This document shows, in pieces, positions 49,727 through 58,800 of a stretch of DNA of 64,000 bases. The notes beneath the pieces are model-generated. The model made no database searches. It was given only the letters and a program-made list of their open reading frames with translations, and was not told the origin of the DNA. This DNA is from HRBIN16 sp049969495 (GTDB lineage: Bacteria; Armatimonadota; HRBIN16): assembly GCA_049969495.1 (NCBI GenBank), contig JBMFOT010000006.1:6265-70264 (forward strand), given 5' to 3'. The first letter of the stretch is position 1, and every line of letters begins with the position of its first letter. Made by a program: the position numbers and the translations under genes.

Positions 49727-50402
49727 ATCGTAGGGTCACATAAGGTCGTATCTGCTCCAGCTTCTTTGGACCGATACCGCGCACCTCGATGAGTTCGTCC
49801 ACCGAGTGGAAGCTCCCGTTCTGCTTGCGGTATTCGATGATTGCGCGGGCGGTAGCCGGTCCTACGCCGGGCAGGCTCTCCAGTTGCTCTGCGCTGGCGG
49901 TGTTGACGTTGATTTTACCCCGGAGAGGCTCCCTGTGCTCCGATGTTGCACCTTGCCGAACCGCTCCCACACGTGCCTCCACCTGCACTGATTCGCCCTT
50001 GCGAGGCACATAAACCTGCACGCCGTCTTCCAGTGGCTGCGCCAGGTTCACCGAATCGGGGTCCGCCTGACTGCTGAATCCGCCCGCCGCTTTCACCGCA
50101 TCGTCCACCCGACTGCCTCGCGGTATCCGCACCACACCGGGCTTTTTCACCGCCCCTGCCACGTGCACCACGATCTCGTCGCTCTCGGCAGGCGGCGTCC
50201 CCTGAGAAGGGGTGGCTTCACCGGTTTCAGCGGGTAGTGTTGGGGCGGAAAGCGCGGGCGGCGATGGCTGCCGGGTGCTGTCGCTCGGTATGGTAGGCGC
50301 AGGCACATCGCTGCCGGAAAACACCCCCTGCCACAGCACAATACCGCAGGTAATCACCACCAGCACCCCAGCGGTCCATAACCCTTTGGGAACACGATCC
50401 AT
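49725..50402 (-). CDS. comEA: ComEA-family DNA-binding protein (SLBB + helix-hairpin-helix)
   Basis: 225 aa from ATG 50402. N-terminal membrane anchor (GLWTAGVLVVITCGIVLW), Pro/Ser/Thr-rich linker, an SLBB domain (about 80-130, IVVHVAGAVKKPGVVRIPRGSRVDDAVKAAGG) and a C-terminal double helix-hairpin-helix (about 163-225, KINVNTASAEQLESLPGVGPATARAIIEYRKQNGSF). ComEA binds incoming double-stranded DNA in natural transformation. Other competence genes are not in the window, though the pseudopilins and a prepilin peptidase elsewhere could belong to a related machine. Start supported by GGGAGAAG just upstream. Confidence 0.93.
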   Translation of the reverse strand: MDRVPKGLWTAGVLVVITCGIVLWQGVFSGSDVPAPTIPSDSTRQPSPPALSAPTLPAETGEATPSQGTPPAESDEIVVHVAGAVKKPGVVRIPRGSRVDDAVKAAGGFSSQADPDSVNLAQPLEDGVQVYVPRKGESVQVEARVGAVRQGATSEHREPLRGKINVNTASAEQLESLPGVGPATARAIIEYRKQNGSFHSVDELIEVRGIGPKKLEQIRPYVTLR

Positions 50403-50484
50403 TGCCAACTTCTCCCTCAGCGGTCTCTCTCTTCGTTGCCGTCCGAGCGATTCCTGCTACCACTGCAAGGAGGTGTGACTTCAC

Positions 50485-50631
50485 ATGAAACGTTTGAAGC
50501 ACATCGCGACATGTCCTCCCGTGATGCGCAACCTTGTTGCTGCCTTGCTAGTACTCCTGATGGTACAGTCAGCGCGAAGCTACGACTTCGGTATCCTGGT
50601 ACGGAACTTCGGGAAGGTGGGGGACGATTAG
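50485..50631 (+). CDS. 48-aa putative secreted or membrane peptide
   Basis: ATG 50485 has an excellent ribosome site (AAGGAGGTG, 9 nt spacing). The peptide has a basic N-terminus (MKRLKHIATCPPVMRN), a hydrophobic core (LVAALLVLLMVQSA) and a short hydrophilic end (RSYDFGILVRNFGKVGDD), like a signal peptide with cleavage near Q-S-A followed by a mature peptide of about 17 residues. No family is recognised. It lies divergent from comEA and its stop overlaps the queG stop. Shortness makes chance possible, but the combination of ribosome site and signal-like design is notable. Confidence 0.5.
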   Translation: MKRLKHIATCPPVMRNLVAALLVLLMVQSARSYDFGILVRNFGKVGDD

Positions 50632-51680
50632 CGGCACCGCTGCATCGCCCATTGCAGGTGTTCGCGCACCATCGGGTCGGTTTCGTGCTGCAGTTCGCCC
50701 TGCAATACGGGTAGCGCATGTGGGTCGTTGCTGTTGCCGATGGCGACCGCGACATTGCGCCGAAAGCCTCGCCACTTTGCGCGCTTGACGGGGCTGTTGC
50801 GGAAAGCAACACGAAACTCCTCCTCACTCAGGCGCAACAGGTCTATCAGTCTGGGCGTCAGAGTGACCTCACGCGGGGTGAAGCCGGGTTCATCGGTGGG
50901 CGCGGAACGCAGCGGGGCGTGCGGGCGAGGCTGGTTGAACGGGCATACCTCCTGACAGATGTCGCAGCCGAAAATGCGGTTGCCCATCTTTGGACGCAAC
51001 TCCTCTGGGATAGAGCCGCGCAGTTCGATGGTGAGGTAGCTGATACACCGCCTCGTGTCCAGCACGTACGGGGCGACAATCGCCCCTGTAGGACACGCCT
51101 CGATGCATCGGTTGCACTTCCCGCAACCGCCAAACGCCGGCTGGTCGTACTCCAGTTCCACGTCCAGCAGGATTTCACCCAGCAGGAAATACGAACCGCG
51201 ATGGGTGTTAATCAGCATGGTGTTCTTGCCGAACCAGCCCAGCCCGGCTCGCCACGCGAGGTCGCGTTCCAGCACCGGTCCGGCGTCCACGTAAATCTTC
51301 GCCCGGCAATCAGGGCGCTGCTGACGGATAAAATCCAGCAGTTGGCGCAGCTTGCGCTCCATCACCTGGTGATAGTCGTCTCCCAGCGCATAGCGGGCGA
51401 AGATGCCCCGCGATGGATCGTCAGTAACAGGAGAAACAGCAGGGGCATAGTTCAGACCGACCACCACTGCACTCTTTGCGCCGGGCAGCACCTGCTGCGG
51501 GTCACATCGGGCGTCGGCGGTGCGGGCGAGGTAAGCCATCTCTCCCGCAAACCCTTGCTCCAGCCACTTGCGGAAGAAGAGCGCGTGAGCAGGGGTTAGC
51601 ACTGGAGCAAAACCCACCAGGTCAAAACCCAGAGAAAGGGCGCAAGCGCGAATTGCTTCGGATATGGTATGCTCGGTCAT
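50628..51680 (-). CDS. queG: Epoxyqueuosine reductase
   Basis: 350 aa. It performs the last step of queuosine synthesis on tRNA, using a cobalamin and two 4Fe-4S clusters. The N-terminal domain has LGFDLVGFAPV and PGAKSAVVVGLNY, with the catalytic Asp in KIYVDAGPVLERDLAWRAGLGWFGKNTMLI. The two ferredoxin-type cluster motifs are CGKCNRCIEACPTGAI and CDICQEVCPFN. The C-terminal HEAT-like repeats (RNVAVAIGNSNDP) bind tRNA. Its ATG overlaps the stop of the HEPN gene (ATGA). Confidence 0.96.
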   Translation of the reverse strand: MTEHTISEAIRACALSLGFDLVGFAPVLTPAHALFFRKWLEQGFAGEMAYLARTADARCDPQQVLPGAKSAVVVGLNYAPAVSPVTDDPSRGIFARYALGDDYHQVMERKLRQLLDFIRQQRPDCRAKIYVDAGPVLERDLAWRAGLGWFGKNTMLINTHRGSYFLLGEILLDVELEYDQPAFGGCGKCNRCIEACPTGAIVAPYVLDTRRCISYLTIELRGSIPEELRPKMGNRIFGCDICQEVCPFNQPRPHAPLRSAPTDEPGFTPREVTLTPRLIDLLRLSEEEFRVAFRNSPVKRAKWRGFRRNVAVAIGNSNDPHALPVLQGELQHETDPMVREHLQWAMQRCR

Positions 51681-52081
51681 ACCTCGAGACCGGACTGCGC
51701 CAGCTTAGCAAGCACAAACTCCCGAACCCGCTCCGCAATCTGCAGGGCTTGCCGCGCCTCCTCTACGGAGGGCATATAAAACTCATCGCCATAACGAATA
51801 GTTACGGCATAATCAGTTAGATGATCTATGTCCAGCTCGTTTAATCTGCGAAAATCAGCATCGATATCGGCGCATCGTTCTATAAGTGCTGCCAGGGAAT
51901 GAACGCGAGGAACTTCCTTTCCGTGAAAGATGAGAAAGCTCTTCAAGTACTTCTCACAACATTGCTGCATGTGAAAGCACACTGTATCGGTTATAGGGTC
52001 GTCCCTGCTCAATTCGTTTTTGCCTGTTTGGAGGTCGTTATCTGCTTTGCGCATCCAGTTTCTCACCGTATCTGCGTTCAT
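51677..52081 (-). CDS. HEPN-domain protein (HepT-like toxin)
   Basis: 134 aa from ATG 52081. HEPN fold: VRNWMRKADNDLQTGKNEL, then DTVCFHMQQCCEKYLKSFLIFHGKEVPRVHSLAALIERC, the long helix pair typical of HEPN toxins. The RxxxxH RNase motif is not clear-cut; R-V-H-S occurs after the third helix. It overlaps the upstream nucleotidyltransferase gene by 44 bp, the standard MNT-HEPN arrangement. HepT toxins act as RNases or by tRNA cleavage and are inactivated by MntA. It also overlaps queG by 4 bp. Confidence 0.85.
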   Translation of the reverse strand: MNADTVRNWMRKADNDLQTGKNELSRDDPITDTVCFHMQQCCEKYLKSFLIFHGKEVPRVHSLAALIERCADIDADFRRLNELDIDHLTDYAVTIRYGDEFYMPSVEEARQALQIAERVREFVLAKLAQSGLEV

Positions 52082-52442
52082 ATACAGGAACCCCTTCTTT
52101 GAGAACGTAGTAGGTAAGATATCCTGTATCGCTGCGCCTGCGGCATACTGTCTCTTCTGCCTGGATGAGCACATCACAATCTATCTTCTGTTTGGCAAGG
52201 AAGCGTCGTATCAGGGAGCCCATTTGCTGGCGTTGAAGAAAGCCCACTTCCTTGTCGATAACAACATAAAAATCCCAGTCGCTATCCTTGCCTGCCCCGC
52301 CCCGTGCCCGACTGCCGAACAGGTAGATTCGCACGACGTCTACCCCATGCTGTTGCGCGACAGAGCAAATGACGTCCACCGCCTGGCGCAGCAGCTCCTG
52401 CTCTTCGGGTTTGAACGTTTCCAGTGCGTGCACGCTGCTCAC
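52038..52442 (-). CDS. MNT-domain nucleotidyltransferase (MntA-like antitoxin)
   Basis: About 134 aa. The polymerase-beta-type motif is complete: IYLFGSRARGGAGKDSDWDFYVVID (G-S-x10-D-x-D). Such proteins AMPylate and silence the HEPN toxin encoded next to them. The start is uncertain: GTG 52442 or 52433 lie just downstream of a TATAAT box, whereas the longest frame (TTG 52481) begins upstream of it. No classic ribosome site is visible for any of these. Confidence 0.82.
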   Translation of the reverse strand: MSSVHALETFKPEEQELLRQAVDVICSVAQQHGVDVVRIYLFGSRARGGAGKDSDWDFYVVIDKEVGFLQRQQMGSLIRRFLAKQKIDCDVLIQAEETVCRRRSDTGYLTYYVLKEGVPVYERRYGEKLDAQSR

Positions 52443-52451
52443 CCCCAGCTC

Positions 52452-52460
52452 ATTATAGCA
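52452..52460 (-). promoter_or_regulatory. Extended -10 promoter for the MNT-HEPN pair
   Basis: Reverse-strand TGCTATAAT. Initiation near 52445 would give a nearly leaderless message with a GTG start at 52442. Confidence 0.5.
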
Positions 52461-52487
52461 CCGCGCCCGTTTCGCGCGCAATGAAAG

Positions 52488-55400
52488 CTAAGCCACCCGC
52501 CCTCTCATCTGTTCCTTGACCAGCTCCAGGTTGTGACGGGCGGCGTGGTGGTTGGGGTCAATGGCCAGCGCTTGCTGGAACGCCATCATCGCCGCCTCGT
52601 ACGCGCCCATCTGGAAATAGGCGTTGCCCAATGTGAAGAACCCCTGCGCGTTGATCGGGTCACGCTGTAGCCCGGCGGTGTATGTTTCAGCAGCGGCTTC
52701 GTATGCACCCAGCTGGTACAGCACATCTCCGGCGTTGAAGAAGGCGTTGGCGTCTTCGGGGTTGAGTTCAATCGCACGGGTGAAGCAGGAGAGCGCGCCT
52801 TCGTAATCGCCCTGCGCCAGATGCACCCTGCCCAGGTTGACCCACGCGGGCGCAAACTGCGGATGCACCACTGTCAGCTCGGTGTAATCCGCCTGCGCTT
52901 CATGCCACAGGCCCAGCTTCTCCGCGCAGGTGGCACTGTGCCATCGCCATTCCGGGTTGTTCTGGAACGCGCTCACCAGCCTGCGCCATATCGCATAGGC
53001 ATCCGCCCAGCGTCCAGCCTCTTCGTAGCGCACCGCCAGTTCGCGGGCGATTTCGGGGTTCTGAGGAGCATCCCGATGCGCCTGTTCGAGCTCTTTCAAC
53101 GCAGATGCGGTTTCGCCTCTGGTGAACAGCAGCTGAGCCAGCAGATAGCGCGCTTCCGCGAAGGCAGGTTGTTCCGCCAGCGCGCGACGGCACTCTGCTT
53201 CGCTCTTCTCCAGCTGCTCTAACCCCAGATAAGCCTGAGCCAGTCCGTAGTACGCCTTGAAGCCGCTGATACTGGTATCACCACCGACGAAACGGTCGTC
53301 ATCGCCTGAGGCTATCGCACGCCGGAACGCTTCCACCGACTCGGCGTACCGCCGCAGGGAAAGATAAGCGTAGCCATCGGCAAAGTGCAGCCCCGGATGG
53401 TCAATCCCCCGCCGGACGGCGCGCTCGTGCACCTGCAGTATCCGCTCGTATTGCCCCAGAGGATACAGCGCGTTCGCCAGCAACACGTAGCCGATAGCCG
53501 CGTGGTCGGCATGTGGTTCTATCCGATCCACAATCGGCTCCAGCTCGTTCACCGCCTGCTCATACTGTCCGGCGACATAGTAGGCATTGCCCAGATTGAA
53601 CCGCTGGAACAGGTCGTCAGGGTTCTTTTGCACCTCCTCGCGCAACATGCGGATGGTGCGTTCGTGCTTGCGCCGGTCGGCAACAATGTCCTGCCGGTAG
53701 CCGAGGTGCCGAATGCGCACGCCTTTCAGGTAAGCTATCTCGTAGCCATTACGCTCCAGAGAGGGCACAACCTGCTCGTGAATGCGCCCCTCAAAGCGCG
53801 TGATGGGCAGGCGACGAAACAGACGGCAGGCACGGTGCACGAAAGTGCTGCTACTGTGCTGGTCGCCGACATCGTTCGCAATCTCCACCAGGTAACCGGC
53901 AAACTGCGGGTCACGAATAGCGTTACGGATGGCCTCTGCACTGCCTCTGTCCAGCCGCTCGTCGGCGTCCAGCCAAAGCACCCACTCGCCGGTTGCATGT
54001 TGCAGCGATACATTGCGGGCATCGGAGAAGTCGTCGCGCCAGGGATGATGCACCACTTTTGCGCCGTACCGTTGCGCGATTTGCACCGTGCGGTCGGTGG
54101 AGCCGGTATCCACCAGCACAATCTCGTCCACCAGCCCCTGCACACTTTTCAGACAATCCTCGATGAACGCCTCCTCATCTCTTGCTATCATACACAGGGA
54201 AATGGTGGGATGAGCCTTCTTCTGCGAGCGCGTTGCCACAGGCTGGCTACCAGATTGCACAGGCGGCGTTGTGGCACTGCTCTGTTGCAGTAAGCGACCT
54301 GCCCGCTGCAACTCATTCTGCAAAGCGTGTTTGCCCCGCTTCAGGGAACGCTTTTGCAATTTCGTGTACAGCCCGCGCAGCAGTTCTATCGCCTCCTCGC
54401 ATTCAGGGTTCAGCTCCACCGCGCGGATGGCATGACGGAGCGCTTCCTGCGAGCGACCGGTTTGCAGAAGAATATACGCCAGGTGGTAGTGCAACTCAAA
54501 ATCCTCACCAATCTGTATCCCCTGCCGCAGTGCACCCTCTGCCCGGGCGATACTGCCCGCCTGAAAGTAAGCCACGCCCAGCCCACAATACGCCTTGAGC
54601 TGTTGTGGCTGCTCACGGACCAGCCTTTCCAGAAGAACAATCGCTTCATCGTAGTTTTCCTGAGCCACATAGTCGGCGGCGCGGTAGATGATGGGTTCGG
54701 CATCTTCTGCTGGGGATTTCCCGCTCGCACGAGACAATCTGCCTGCCGCCACCTGCGCAGCGTGATCCCAGGTGAGGTTCTCGCGTACCCATCGGGCAGC
54801 GCGTTCGGCGACTGCTTTCGCGCCTTCGTAGTCGTGGTATACTCGCTCCATCAGCGCTTCCATCTCGTTGCGCTCCGGCTTCGCCCAGAACGGACGGCTC
54901 ACCGTCTCCATATCACCAATCAGGTTATCCGGGAAGTACTCCACACCTGCCGGGATGAGGAATGCTCGCTCTTCGTTGCAGAAGTCCATCGCCGCGCCAA
55001 AGCCGGTGACAATAACTGGCAGACCACACGCCATCGCTTCCGCAATGGGCAAGCCGAAGCCCTCACCGCGATAGGGGTGCACCAGCACGTGGCAGGCGCG
55101 ATAGAGCGCGTTCATCTGCTGCTCGTCCAGCTCGTCGGCGATGTAGATGATTTCGGGTACGTCCGGCTGCTTCTGGAACCAGCGGATTTGCTCCACAAAG
55201 TTCTGCCCGCGATAGAAGGTGTTCATCCCGAAGTCTTTAATCACCAGCGCCACGTCATCGGAACGGGTGAAGGTGCGCGTGTAGCCGTCCAGCAAAATGT
55301 CAATGCCCTTGCGGGGTATTGTGCCCCCCACGAACAGGAAGCGGAACCGTTTCTGTGTGGGCAGTTCCATCGGTGGAACGGGCTCGAAAAAGCTCTCGGA

Positions 55401-55847
55401 AACGCCGTTGGGAACCACTATCACCTTTTCCGCCTGCACGCCATCGCGCACATAGCACTCCCTCACGAAGGTGGAAGGGACCCACAGCTCGTCCACGTTA
55501 CGGTTGATAGCATCTACCCACTCTACGGGAATGGAGCCGAACTCCCAAGGCTGAATCACGATGAATCGCTCTGCGTTTGGACGTTGCCAGTTGGGCGGCC
55601 AGTGGTGGCGTATCCACACGTCGATATGCCGAGGCAAACGGCGCATCCTCTCCTCGATGAACTTCCAGCGCGGGTCACCGTGCAGCGCGCCGTCATCGGT
55701 GGGATGCGGTACCAGATAGAATTGCCACTCCGGCATCAGTCGATGTAGCGCGGTAACCAGTTCCCTGTTCACCAGCGCAAGGCTATGCCTCGCCAGAAAA
55801 GCCCCTTCCCAGACGATATGAAGTTGCGCATCGCCTGCGGTTTTCAT
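52488..55847 (-). CDS. Giant GT4-TPR-GT2-TPR fusion glycosyltransferase
   Basis: 1119 aa from ATG 55847 (GGAGG 8 nt upstream; the longer frame to 56135 only runs into the upstream gene). Order: GT-B family 4 domain (about 8-390, VVPNGVSESFFEP, FLFVGGTIPRKGIDILLDGY, HPYRGEGFGLPIAEAMACGLPVI); TPRs (about 410-490); GT-A family 2 domain (about 545-770, ISLCMIARDEEAFIEDCLKSVQGLVDEIVLVDTGSTDRTV, the D-x-D in LWLDADERLD); then about nine TPRs to the end. No membrane segment. It could build a repeating glycan or glycosylate a protein held by the TPRs, as in O-GlcNAc-transferase-like systems. It follows the methyltransferase-GT fusion by 22 bp. Confidence 0.88.
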   Translation of the reverse strand: MKTAGDAQLHIVWEGAFLARHSLALVNRELVTALHRLMPEWQFYLVPHPTDDGALHGDPRWKFIEERMRRLPRHIDVWIRHHWPPNWQRPNAERFIVIQPWEFGSIPVEWVDAINRNVDELWVPSTFVRECYVRDGVQAEKVIVVPNGVSESFFEPVPPMELPTQKRFRFLFVGGTIPRKGIDILLDGYTRTFTRSDDVALVIKDFGMNTFYRGQNFVEQIRWFQKQPDVPEIIYIADELDEQQMNALYRACHVLVHPYRGEGFGLPIAEAMACGLPVIVTGFGAAMDFCNEERAFLIPAGVEYFPDNLIGDMETVSRPFWAKPERNEMEALMERVYHDYEGAKAVAERAARWVRENLTWDHAAQVAAGRLSRASGKSPAEDAEPIIYRAADYVAQENYDEAIVLLERLVREQPQQLKAYCGLGVAYFQAGSIARAEGALRQGIQIGEDFELHYHLAYILLQTGRSQEALRHAIRAVELNPECEEAIELLRGLYTKLQKRSLKRGKHALQNELQRAGRLLQQSSATTPPVQSGSQPVATRSQKKAHPTISLCMIARDEEAFIEDCLKSVQGLVDEIVLVDTGSTDRTVQIAQRYGAKVVHHPWRDDFSDARNVSLQHATGEWVLWLDADERLDRGSAEAIRNAIRDPQFAGYLVEIANDVGDQHSSSTFVHRACRLFRRLPITRFEGRIHEQVVPSLERNGYEIAYLKGVRIRHLGYRQDIVADRRKHERTIRMLREEVQKNPDDLFQRFNLGNAYYVAGQYEQAVNELEPIVDRIEPHADHAAIGYVLLANALYPLGQYERILQVHERAVRRGIDHPGLHFADGYAYLSLRRYAESVEAFRRAIASGDDDRFVGGDTSISGFKAYYGLAQAYLGLEQLEKSEAECRRALAEQPAFAEARYLLAQLLFTRGETASALKELEQAHRDAPQNPEIARELAVRYEEAGRWADAYAIWRRLVSAFQNNPEWRWHSATCAEKLGLWHEAQADYTELTVVHPQFAPAWVNLGRVHLAQGDYEGALSCFTRAIELNPEDANAFFNAGDVLYQLGAYEAAAETYTAGLQRDPINAQGFFTLGNAYFQMGAYEAAMMAFQQALAIDPNHHAARHNLELVKEQMRGRVA

Positions 55848-55869
55848 CTGTTTGTCCTCCCTGTACCGT

Positions 55870-58800
55870 TCACGCCGCCTTCTCGCGTAAACGCTCGCAT
55901 TGCGTCCCGTACCTTGTTTGCAGCACGCTATCGAAGCGGCTACCGCCCAGTACCACCCGTCCAAAGAAGTTCTCAGGTAGACAGTCGGTAATCTCGATGT
56001 CCGCACAGTGTTCGGGGTCATAGCCCAACGATACCACGTACTGCGCCAGCAACTCGTACGCCTCTTGCGCGTTAAAAGCGTTGTGCACGCCCGCGTAGAG
56101 CCGAAGCAGTGCACCATCACCCGGCTGGTGCTCACGAAGATACTCGCAAACTATCGGTTGCCATGTCTGCGGTTCGTTCCAGTCTGGCAGAGACAGGATG
56201 GTGCCCTGTTCCTGGAGCACTTGCTCATACGCCTCTGCGGTTGCCCTCGCTGTCTCCGACCACGTGTAGTGCTTCAGGATATACTCACGGAACGCCTCGC
56301 GCTTTGCCGGGTCGCGCTCTTCCCATGCCTGCAGCACCGCCTCGCGCACCGAATCCACATCGGCGGGGTTGCAGTAGTAGGCGAAATCCCCAAAGTATTC
56401 CCGCTCCGCCCCTTGATTGCCCACCACGACGGCACAACCGGCGAGCGCGGCTTCCATGCTCGTTAAGCCGGGCGTCTCCGCCCACGAAGGCATGGCGTGC
56501 ACTCGCGCCGCCGCATATGCACTGGCTAGCAGTTCGGGCGAGAGCTCGCCCACAAAATGCACATTTTCGCCTGCCCACTGCCGGCACAGCGCACCGTATT
56601 CCGGCTCGGAGACCTTGCCTGCCAGCACCAGAGGGATACCCGTGTCGCGCATCGCCCATATCAGCATCAGCTGGTTCTTAAACGGCTCAATGCGCGCCGC
56701 GCACAGCACAAAATCGCGCAAGCCAAAACGCCGGGCAAAGGCATCGGGCGTTGCCTGAACAAACCGCTCCGGGCGCACCGCGTTGGGCACTACCTGCGCC
56801 GGCTTGTAGCCCAGGCGGAAATACCTGCGCAATGCGGCGAGCTCCCACCGGCAGTTGGGCAAAAGTATCTGCGCTCGGCGCACAACACGCTCCTTAACGC
56901 GCTTCATCTCCCCCGGTTCATCCAGCGATTGAGGGTCTACGCCTTGCACCCGCAGCCGCCCCTCTTTCCACGCTCGCAACGCCTCCTCTACCTGTGCGGT
57001 CGTCTGTTGTCGGAAGACCGCCGCGCCTACCGTTACCGGATAGAAGGCTGTGTTATCGCGGAAGATAGTGGAGACGACCAGCGGTTTGTCGGTGCGCTCT
57101 AAGTGTTCTACTTTATCCGCATGGTACAGGCTGAAGGCGTGGATCAGGTCGTAAGGCTCTTCGGGCAGGCGCAGGGATACCGACACATCTGCCACCACCC
57201 CTTGTTCCCTAAGCGCCAGCAGCGTCTCGAAAAGCTGTGTTTCGCCGCCGCCCAGCATCTCTAAGGCACGTTGGTGGGTGGTCATGAGTACCCGATGACG
57301 CACCGGCTCGACTCGCTGCCCCTTCCAGCCGAAAGCGAAAAGCCATGAGCAGTCGTTTTCAGGGTCTATCAGGTGCGCTGTTGCGCCAAAGGTTTGCTCT
57401 ACCTCCGTACGCCAGTGCTGGGGGTTCTGCGGGAACACCGGCACACCGATGAAGAAGCTGCCCCCATCACGCAGCCTGTGCACCGCATCCTGCCACCCTT
57501 CGCCAAACACAATCAGCGCGTCTGCCTGCTCGTGTTCCGACGCTTCGTTCCAGCCCTCGCCCGGCGGTTCACCATCTGCTACCCTGAGAATCACCACCCT
57601 CCCCCCGGGCTCTCGCTGGAGCCTTTGCCATAGCCTGCGCCACCACGAAGGCGGGACAGGTGCTGTTGTTTCGCCTCCTGAAAAAGCAAGCACATGGGAC
57701 AACTTCTTCTGAACTACCTGAACCCTGCCTGCCGCTGCATCCGCCGCGAAGCGCAAAAACTCTTCCGCGCTGGCGGGCAACAGGTCATCTCCTGCCCATC
57801 CCTCACACAGGCGCAATTCGGCATAGCGAATCTGGTCGGCGAGCGCGCTCATCGCGGCACAGGCGGAGAGCAAAAAGCCGTGCGCACCGTCCCGATAGCC
57901 CTGCGTCTCGTCGTAGTAGAAGCGAAACGCATAGCCCATTGCTGCGGCAAGCGTCTGCCACGAGCAGGGAGCGCGTTCTTCCAGCATCTGCTGCGCTGCG
58001 CTCTGGGAGTAGTGGTTGAGCTTGCGCATATAATGCTCCAGAGTGGGCATCGAGTGGTGCTCGATAGCACAGTCGGGATTATCGGGCGGGAAGAGAACGA
58101 TTTTGCCAAATACCTTTACCCCCTCATGCGCCGCACCCAACCATTCAAACCTGCCTCTGCGCAATAGCATCGGCGCTTTGTATCCGGGATACCACTGCCC
58201 CGCATAGCGTATCCATTTGCCCAGAAAGTAGTTCTTGTAGGTCAGCTTGACCGCCGCCACCTCGTTGTCCAGCTCGGGCAGCATCTGCCTTAGTGCATCT
58301 ACCAGCGCATCGGGCACACGTTCATCGGCATCCACGTATAGAACCCACTCATAGCGCGCGTGCTGGGCGCTGGCGTTGCGTGCCAGGTCAAAGTCGAGAA
58401 TCAGCGGGTGGTGATATACCTTGTCCGTGTAGCGGCGGGCGATTTCCACCGTGCGGTCGGTGCTCTCCATATCCATCACAATGATCTCGCCCGCCCAATC
58501 CTTCACCCGCTCCAGGCACTCGGCGATGTTGCGCTCCTCGTTGCGCGTGTGCACGATAACGCTGACCGGCAACCGTCCCTGTGCAAGAGCCTCTTCAGGC
58601 GAAGAGGTTTCCCAAACCGTTGGTGGTGGCAGTACTATCGCCCGCGCGTTTCCAGCATATTCACGGCATACGGCAACGTAGATTTCTTGTCCATCGTTGG
58701 TCTCCTCAACGATATCGAACTCCATCGCCGTGTGCGGCAGCTGACGCGAGCGCACCTGTCCGAAAAGCTGCACACGGTGAAACCGGCTCTCCAGCAGTCG

